10,318 nt of DNA from CAYLHS01 sp964383535. Its GTDB lineage: Bacteria; Actinomycetota; Acidimicrobiia; Spongiisociales; UBA4744. Location: NCBI GenBank assembly GCA_964383535.1, contig CAYLHS010000074.1:1-10318 (forward strand). The letters run 5' to 3'. Below the pieces are notes generated by a model, which was given only the letters and a program-made list of their open reading frames with translations, had not been told where the DNA came from and made no database searches. Positions 5,860-10,318 of this stretch are shown here, piece after piece; positions within the stretch are counted from its first letter, which is position 1; the number at the start of each line of letters is the position of its first letter. Both the position numbers and the translations under genes were made by a program.

Positions 5860-6717
5860 ATGAGCGATCGGACCGGCATTCCTCGGTGGGCCGTGGCGGG
5901 CATCGCCGTCGCGCTGTTCACGCTGCTGGCCGTCGCGGCGATCGGGGCACGCCACATTCCAAGCGGTTCGGGGGACGCCCAGCTGCCAATGGACCGACAG
6001 ACGATTCAGCGGGTCCTTGTCGACACGATGTCCGTGTTGCTGGTGGTATCGGCGATATGGCTGATGCTGCCCCGCAAGGGTGTGAAGAGGAGACGCCCGC
6101 CCGTGAAACGAACGTCATGGCTCACGGCGGTGATCGTCCTGACCGCGATGTTCTTGATCTTCCTTCGACTCGGGAAGATGTCACAGGAGCTGGAGCCCGC
6201 CCCGGAGGGATCATCGGTCTCTCTCCCGGATGCCAGCGCTCCCACGGCGACATCGCTTCCTCCAAGGTCGACGCTGCCGGTCGGATCTCCTGACGTCCTG
6301 CTTCTGGTGGTGGGTGGAGTGTTGCTCGCCGCTGTCGGACTTGCCGCCATTCGGAGGGCCTCAGAGGGGGCGCAGATGCCGTCTCCTCCAGCGACACCCG
6401 ACATTGTGGGGGTCATCGACGACCTCATCGACGACCTCGAACGGTCGTCCGATCCGCGCCGGATCGTCATCGGCGCGTATGCCCGCATGGAGAGGTCCCT
6501 GGCGCGTGACGGCTTGGCACGTCGGAAGTCCGAGGCTCCTCAGGAATACCTCCGAAGGGCTCTGGAGCATCTTCACGTCAGCTCGCAGAGTGTTACGCGG
6601 CTCACAGATCTCTTCACCGAGGCGAGGTTCAGCCCTCATGAGATAGACGAAACGATGGCGGCCGAAGCAAGAGCCGCTCTGAGCGCCGTGCGAGACGAGC
6701 TAGGAGTGTCCGCATGA
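5860..6717 (+). CDS. Membrane protein with C-terminal DUF4129 domain
   Basis: This 285-residue membrane protein opens the MoxR operon. Predicted helices lie near 11-29, 53-71, 86-103 and 146-164, with a proline/serine-rich linker (about 112-144) before the last one. The cytoplasmic C-terminus is a DUF4129 domain (about 200-275): IGAYARMERSL, then APQEYLRRAL, then LTDLFTEARFS and a final helix. DUF4129 usually sits at the end of transglutaminase-like membrane proteins (TgpA type) or next to MoxR and DUF58 genes. Here there is no transglutaminase core. Its biochemical function is unknown. ATG 5860 is preferred because a -10 element lies just upstream; an in-frame GTG at 5854 is possible. An extension further upstream would run into the divergent gene. 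The stop overlaps the next gene (ATGA). Confidence 0.85.
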   Translation: MSDRTGIPRWAVAGIAVALFTLLAVAAIGARHIPSGSGDAQLPMDRQTIQRVLVDTMSVLLVVSAIWLMLPRKGVKRRRPPVKRTSWLTAVIVLTAMFLIFLRLGKMSQELEPAPEGSSVSLPDASAPTATSLPPRSTLPVGSPDVLLLVVGGVLLAAVGLAAIRRASEGAQMPSPPATPDIVGVIDDLIDDLERSSDPRRIVIGAYARMERSLARDGLARRKSEAPQEYLRRALEHLHVSSQSVTRLTDLFTEARFSPHEIDETMAAEARAALSAVRDELGVSA

Positions 6718-7202
6718 GAAGAGTCGTCATCGTCACGGTCGCCGTCGCGCTCGTGCTGTCGGGGGTCTTCTCCTGGCTCTCCGGGTTCGCGGAGCTGGCG
6801 GCCTATGAGGCCGTCGTGGGAACCATCGGGCTCGTTGCACTGGTCGCATTGGGTACACGCGTACAGACAGAGCGGCGCGCGGCGCGAACCGTCTCCCGTC
6901 GCCTCATTCCTCCGCAGCTCCACCGGATCGAACGAATCGTTCGGTTCGCCTCATCGACGGCGGTCGATGCGGATCGTCGCCTGTACCCGATGCTGCGAGA
7001 CCAGGCACGAGAACTCCTCCTCGGCCGGCGCGGCGTGTCGTTCGACACCGAACCTGAACGGGCGAGGCGCCTGCTTGGAGATGCTGCGTGGGAGTGGATC
7101 CGCCCGGACCGGGCGGTGTCGGAGGACCGAACCGCCCCCGGCGTGGAGCCCGAAGACATCGAGGTGGTCGTGCGGTCCATCGAGCACCTGGTCGATCGGT
7201 AG
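6714..7202 (+). CDS. Two-TM membrane protein of the MoxR/DUF58 locus, function unknown
   Basis: This is a 162-residue protein with two membrane helices (about 5-23 and 30-48) and a charged cytoplasmic domain. Its second half reads RRLLGDAAWEWIRPDR (118-133), then DRTAPGVEPEDIEVVVRSIEHL. From memory this resembles the small proteins often found between DUF4129 and MoxR genes in actinobacterial loci, with an LLG-W-RPDR-DR-PG pattern. No enzymatic motif is visible. ATG 6714 overlaps the DUF4129 gene's stop codon and has AGGAG at 6702-6706 with seven bases of spacing, so the start is well supported. A role as scaffold or partner of the MoxR/DUF58 complex is a guess from context. Confidence 0.75.
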   Translation: MRRVVIVTVAVALVLSGVFSWLSGFAELAAYEAVVGTIGLVALVALGTRVQTERRAARTVSRRLIPPQLHRIERIVRFASSTAVDADRRLYPMLRDQARELLLGRRGVSFDTEPERARRLLGDAAWEWIRPDRAVSEDRTAPGVEPEDIEVVVRSIEHLVDR

Positions 7203-7212
7203 GCTGCCCGAG

Positions 7213-8172
7213 ATGACGAACGGACTCGACCAGGTAGCAATTCTCGGAGATCGGATTCTCGACGAGATCGAGCGCGCCGTGATCGGGAAGCGATCGGCAC
7301 TCGAGCTCTTGCTGCTGGCGGTGCTGTCGGACGGACACGTGCTGATCGAGGACTTTCCCGGCCTCGCGAAGACGCTGATGGCCCGGTCACTCGCGCAGGT
7401 CACCGACCTTGGATTCAACCGAGTCCAGTTCACTCCGGATCTCATGCCAATGGACGTGACGGGCTCGATGGTGCTCGGCTCGTCGCGTGATCTCGAGTTC
7501 AGGCGCGGGCCGGTCTTCACCAACTTGCTCCTTGCCGACGAGGTGAACCGGGCCCCGGCCAAGACACAGGCGGCGCTCCTGGAGGCCATGCAAGAGCAGC
7601 AAGTGACGGTCGATGGTGTGACACATCCCCTCGAACGTCCTTTCATCGTCATCGCGACGCAGAACCCGATCGAATACGAAGGCACATACCCGCTGCCGGA
7701 AGCACAGCTCGATCGGTTCCTCATGCGCCTGTCCGTCGGATATCCGACTCGCGACGACGAGCTACGTGTGATCGAGGACCGGATGGCCCGACGCTCCGAC
7801 GAGATCCGGCTGGAACGCGTCGTGGACGGCCCGACCCTCAGAGCGATGCAGGCATCCATCGAGGAGGTCCACGTGTCCTCGTCGATCGGCCGGTACATGG
7901 TGGACTTGGTCGGAGCGACGAGAACACGGAACCGAGTGCAGGTTGGTGCCAGCCCTCGCGGGTCGCTTGCACTCATGAAGCTGGCGCGAGCCAAAGCGGC
8001 TCTCTCGGGACGTGATTTCGTGACCCCCGACGACGTCAAGAGCGTCGCCGTACCGGCACTCGGCCACCGGATCATCCTTCGGCCCGAGCTGTGGGTGCAG
8101 GACGTCCGAGGGGACGACGTCATCAGGGAGTGTCTGGACACGGTGCCAACCCCGCCGTCGGTCCCCGAGTGA
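7213..8172 (+). CDS. MoxR-family AAA+ ATPase
   Basis: This 319-residue AAA+ ATPase belongs to the MoxR/RavA class, thought to act as chaperone-like machines that help assemble or activate protein complexes, often with VWA or DUF58 partners. The P-loop is DFPGLAKT (47-54) with D in place of the first G of the classical GxxGxGKT loop, as in many MoxR proteins. Walker B is LLLADEVNRAP (105-115), sensor 1 is IATQNPIEYEGTYPLPEAQL (147-166), and the sensor-2 helix has GASPRGSLAL (246-255, R249). The lid domain follows (FVTPDDVKSVAVPALGHRI). ATG 7213 lies ten bases after the preceding stop, with a weak GGTAGG nine bases upstream. Much longer upstream starts would overlap the previous gene entirely. 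The next gene starts at the GTGA overlap. Confidence 0.95.
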   Translation: MTNGLDQVAILGDRILDEIERAVIGKRSALELLLLAVLSDGHVLIEDFPGLAKTLMARSLAQVTDLGFNRVQFTPDLMPMDVTGSMVLGSSRDLEFRRGPVFTNLLLADEVNRAPAKTQAALLEAMQEQQVTVDGVTHPLERPFIVIATQNPIEYEGTYPLPEAQLDRFLMRLSVGYPTRDDELRVIEDRMARRSDEIRLERVVDGPTLRAMQASIEEVHVSSSIGRYMVDLVGATRTRNRVQVGASPRGSLALMKLARAKAALSGRDFVTPDDVKSVAVPALGHRIILRPELWVQDVRGDDVIRECLDTVPTPPSVPE

Positions 8173-9455
8173 CGACACGCACCTCGCCTCGGCATCGCCT
8201 CTACCTCGTCGTGGGGGTGCTCTCGATGATCGGCGGGTTCGCCGTGGGGAGTTCGGCTCTTGTCGCCTTTTCGACACCATTCCTCCTCCTGAGCGCGGTG
8301 GGAATGCTTTCGGCGCGGGATGCAGCGGTGACGATCGACGCCGTCTTCGATGAAGACCGGGCAATCGAAGGAGACGAGATTCACCTGGTGGTCCGGATCC
8401 ACGCCGATGGACCCCTTGTGGTGTCCGTCTCCCTGGACCTGCCCCCGGGGTTGTCGATCAAGCCCGTTCAGGACGATCCGGCTGTCCTTGTCGCGTTCGA
8501 AGGTGGCGTGACGGTGCGAGGTTCACATGCCGGTGTCGAGGTCACGCTCACCTGCGATCGGTGGGGCGCCTACCGACCGGCGTGGATTCAGGCGACCTGG
8601 CGCAGGGGGCTGGGGTTGTTCGTGCAGACGAAGAGGTGGCCGCTTGACCTCGAGGTGCGCGTCTATCCGGATGTGGAGATGCTTCGACGGCTGTTCGAAC
8701 CTGTCCAGACCCAGCTCGGATTCGGCGATCTGGTGTCGCGCCGCAAGGGCGACGGCCTCGAATTCGCCGACGTTCGCCCGTTTGCGCCGGGCGACGACTA
8801 CAGGCGTGTCAATTGGAGGGTCACCGCGTCGGGCCGAGGTATCTGGACCAACGACCGTCACCCTGAGCGAAACTCCGATGTCGTGCTGTTGGTCGACACA
8901 CTCGCACCTTCCAGACGTGGCGTCGCCGGCGTGCTCGATCTGGCCGTGAAGGCAGCCGCTGCCGTCGCCGCGGCACATCTCGCTCGACATGATCGGGTCG
9001 GTCTGATCTCGTTCGGTGAGCCCATCCGATGGATCGAGGCCGGAATGGGTGACGTTCAGCGATACCGGATCCTTGACACGTTGATGGAGAGTCACGTCAG
9101 GCGACAACTGCTGTGGAGAGGTGTCCGAATCGTCCCTCCGCATGCACTTCCTCCCCAAGCACTCGTCGTCGGGATCACTCCACTTCTCGACGAACGATCG
9201 GTCTCTGCGCTCTCGGAGTTGCGCGGCCGCGGGTTCGACGTTCGGATCGTGGAAGTCGCACCCGAGGAGTTCGTTGGCGGTTCCGAATCGGAGACCGGCG
9301 ACCTGGCGAGGCGTATCTGGCTGCTCGAGCGGGACGTGACCAGGAGCCGGTTCGCCCGACATGGGATACCGCTGGTCCGCTGGGAGCCGGGCACCTCGCT
9401 CCAAGCCGCGCTGGTCTCCATCGAGCGCCGCGAGCGAGGAGTACGTCGTGCCTAG
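8169..9455 (+). CDS. DUF58 domain-containing protein (MoxR partner)
   Basis: This 428-residue protein has two N-terminal membrane helices (about 11-28 and 30-48), a beta-rich region (about 52-140) and a DUF58 segment with the hallmark GLEFADVRPFAPGDDYRRVN (196-215) followed by WR. The C-terminal part is a von Willebrand A-like fold starting DVVLLVDTLAPSRRG (237-251). DUF58 proteins are the usual partners of MoxR ATPases and are linked to envelope and stress functions in several bacteria; the exact reaction is unknown. The metal-site motif is not a canonical DxSxS (D243-T-L-A-P). The GTG start at 8169 overlaps the MoxR stop codon (GTGA) and has no clear Shine-Dalgarno site, so it is probably translated by termination-reinitiation. 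Confidence 0.92.
   Translation: MTTRTSPRHRLYLVVGVLSMIGGFAVGSSALVAFSTPFLLLSAVGMLSARDAAVTIDAVFDEDRAIEGDEIHLVVRIHADGPLVVSVSLDLPPGLSIKPVQDDPAVLVAFEGGVTVRGSHAGVEVTLTCDRWGAYRPAWIQATWRRGLGLFVQTKRWPLDLEVRVYPDVEMLRRLFEPVQTQLGFGDLVSRRKGDGLEFADVRPFAPGDDYRRVNWRVTASGRGIWTNDRHPERNSDVVLLVDTLAPSRRGVAGVLDLAVKAAAAVAAAHLARHDRVGLISFGEPIRWIEAGMGDVQRYRILDTLMESHVRRQLLWRGVRIVPPHALPPQALVVGITPLLDERSVSALSELRGRGFDVRIVEVAPEEFVGGSESETGDLARRIWLLERDVTRSRFARHGIPLVRWEPGTSLQAALVSIERRERGVRRA
9436..9441 (+). promoter_or_regulatory. Ribosome binding site selecting GTG 9448
   Basis: GAGGAG lies six bases before the GTG at 9448, inside the end of the DUF58 gene. It supports this GTG over an ATG start at 9361 deep in the upstream gene. 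From the GTG the protein begins with a short basic tip followed by a membrane helix, as expected for a membrane protein. Confidence 0.75.
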
Positions 9456-10014
9456 GCGAGGAATTTGGATCGCACTGGTGGTGGCTGTGCTGACGCTCAC
9501 GGGTGGCGTCGGGTTCATCGTCGGAGCGTCGGCGCCGCCCCTTCGTCCGATCGCGCTGATCGCGATCGTCGCCATGGCCGTCGGGCTCGTTGCGGGCGCT
9601 CCGTGGCTGATCACGGTTGCGTGTGGCGTGACCGTCGTCGAGATCGGTCTCGCGTTCACGGCAGGGTCGATCGCCGATGGGTGGATCGGCGCTCTCGCCG
9701 TCGGTGTGTTCCTGGCCGTGGAGGCGGCGGTCGCTGCGTTGGAGGCCGCCGGCGACGTGGTTGCCCCTCGGGAGCCCATCGCTCACGTTCTGCTGGCCAC
9801 CATCGCGAAGGCTGCGGTTGTCTGGTCGGCCGCTTCAGTCGTTGCACTGGTTGCCGGCAGTACCGATCGGCCGGGGACGCTTGCCCGGATCGCGGGGGTG
9901 GCTGCTGCCGCCGCTGTGCTTGCGACCCTGACGCGACTCGTCGAAAGGCAGGCGCAGACAGGCGCGTCGCTCGACGCACGATCGCACCATGGGTCGAACG
10001 ATGTGTCGCTCTAG
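9448..10014 (+). CDS. Polytopic membrane protein, function unknown
   Basis: This 188-residue, alanine- and valine-rich protein is the last gene of the MoxR operon. I do not recognise a family. Hydrophobic segments lie near 7-27, 34-52, 55-73, 80-100, 112-136 and 146-164, giving about five or six membrane helices, with a polar tail (166-188). A few charged residues sit within or between the helices (E66, E92, E99, D103, K121). The GTG start overlaps the DUF58 stop by eight bases and has a good Shine-Dalgarno site, so it is a genuine operon member. In TgpA-containing loci this position would usually hold the large transglutaminase membrane protein; this short gene has no such domain. Its stop shares the CTAG tetranucleotide with the opposing dps-like gene. 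Confidence 0.7.
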   Translation: MPRRGIWIALVVAVLTLTGGVGFIVGASAPPLRPIALIAIVAMAVGLVAGAPWLITVACGVTVVEIGLAFTAGSIADGWIGALAVGVFLAVEAAVAALEAAGDVVAPREPIAHVLLATIAKAAVVWSAASVVALVAGSTDRPGTLARIAGVAAAAAVLATLTRLVERQAQTGASLDARSHHGSNDVSL

Positions 10015-10318
10015 GAAGCGGTCGCCCGCAGCATCCAGGCGGTCTTCTCGTGCGTCTCGATGCGCACGGTTGCCAGATCGGCGGTCGCTACGTCTTCTGA
10101 CGCTTCTGCGACACGCACGACGTCCCTGGCAGTCCGGATGACTGTCTCGTGGCCGTCGACCAGCCGGCGCACCATCTCCATGGCCTCCGGCACCGTCGGG
10201 TCGTCGGGCACGCTCGCCAGGCGTCCGAGCTCTGCGTAGCTCGCCGGTGCGGGATAGCCGAGAGCGAGGATCCGTTCGGCGATCTCGTCGACCGCGTCCC
10301 GAAGCTCCATGTACTGCT
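10011..10318 (-). CDS. dps: Dps/ferritin-like protein, C-terminal part, cut by the window edge
   Basis: This is the C-terminal portion of a Dps-type mini-ferritin, which forms a 12-subunit shell, oxidises and stores iron, and protects DNA in starvation and oxidative stress. The visible 101 complete codons begin QYMELRDAVDEIAERILALG, matching the ferroxidase helix. The D and E of VDEIAER correspond to the second-helix ligands D78 and E82 of E. coli Dps. The rest, including a final HEKTAWMLRATAS, matches the C-terminal helix of actinobacterial Dps proteins. The N-terminal half with the histidine ligands lies beyond the right edge, so the ATG at 10310 is internal and not the true start. The gene converges on the MoxR operon. 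The identification as Dps is confident; subfamily and DNA binding cannot be judged. Confidence 0.9.
   Translation of the reverse strand, partial: QYMELRDAVDEIAERILALGYPAPASYAELGRLASVPDDPTVPEAMEMVRRLVDGHETVIRTARDVVRVAEASEDVATADLATVRIETHEKTAWMLRATAS

Noticed and set aside
6951..8402. 483-codon open frame on the minus strand opposite the MoxR gene
   Set aside because: Its predicted protein is low-complexity and rich in Ser/Arg, typical of an antisense shadow. The plus strand encodes a well-conserved AAA+ ATPase here.
8523..9779. 418-codon open frame on the minus strand opposite DUF58 and the last membrane gene
   Set aside because: No recognisable domain and compositionally biased; the opposite strand carries the DUF58 hallmark motif and a Shine-Dalgarno-supported membrane gene.
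10050..10067. Short hairpin GTGCG/CGCAC near the convergent gene ends
   Set aside because: Five-base arms, no U-tract on either strand, and it lies inside the dps-like coding sequence; too weak to call a terminator.

Overview
The window is about 98% coding, GC-rich, and reads as chromosomal core DNA of a high-GC Gram-positive bacterium. The visible DnaK has the short, insertion-free ATPase domain typical of Gram-positives. Genes overlap tightly through ATGA/GTGA junctions, GTG starts are common, and one operon looks leaderless, all of which fit Actinomycetota. A deep branch such as Acidimicrobiia is possible, but this is only an impression. I see no mobile element, CRISPR array, tRNA, rRNA or sign of recent transfer.

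Layout. (1) 1-1028, minus: the first 342 residues of the chaperone DnaK, cut by the left edge, with its own sigma70-type promoter at 1058-1086. Two directly repeated half-sites resembling the CIRCE/HrcA operator flank the -10 of that promoter. (2) 1083-5768, minus: a five-gene operon transcribed towards dnaK, in the order ABC ATPase, ABC-2 permease, second ABC-2 permease, VanW-family protein, SAM methyltransferase. All junctions overlap or are a few bases apart. (3) 5769-5859: a 91-bp divergent control region with a perfect 6-bp inverted repeat. (4) 5860-10014, plus: a second five-gene operon, DUF4129 membrane protein, two-TM membrane protein, MoxR-type AAA+ ATPase, DUF58 protein, unknown polytopic membrane protein. 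(5) 10011-10318, minus: the C-terminal part of a Dps/ferritin-like protein. It converges on the second operon and shares a CTAG stop palindrome with it.

How the genes may work together. The minus operon encodes a complete heterodimeric ABC-2 exporter whose substrate is unknown. The downstream VanW and methyltransferase genes suggest a cell-envelope or lipid/sugar-modification role (inference). The plus operon is a MoxR-DUF58-DUF4129 module, a family usually linked to chaperone-like assembly or to cell-envelope/stress functions. It lacks the transglutaminase domain that often accompanies DUF4129. The two operons share one short regulatory region, so they may be co-regulated. dnaK and dps at the window ends are stress genes, but nothing shows they belong to either operon.

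The most unusual things here are the ABC-2/VanW/methyltransferase operon, the DUF4129-MoxR-DUF58 locus without transglutaminase and with an unknown membrane protein at its end, and the CIRCE-like direct repeats at the dnaK promoter. No clearly novel defence or mobile system is visible.
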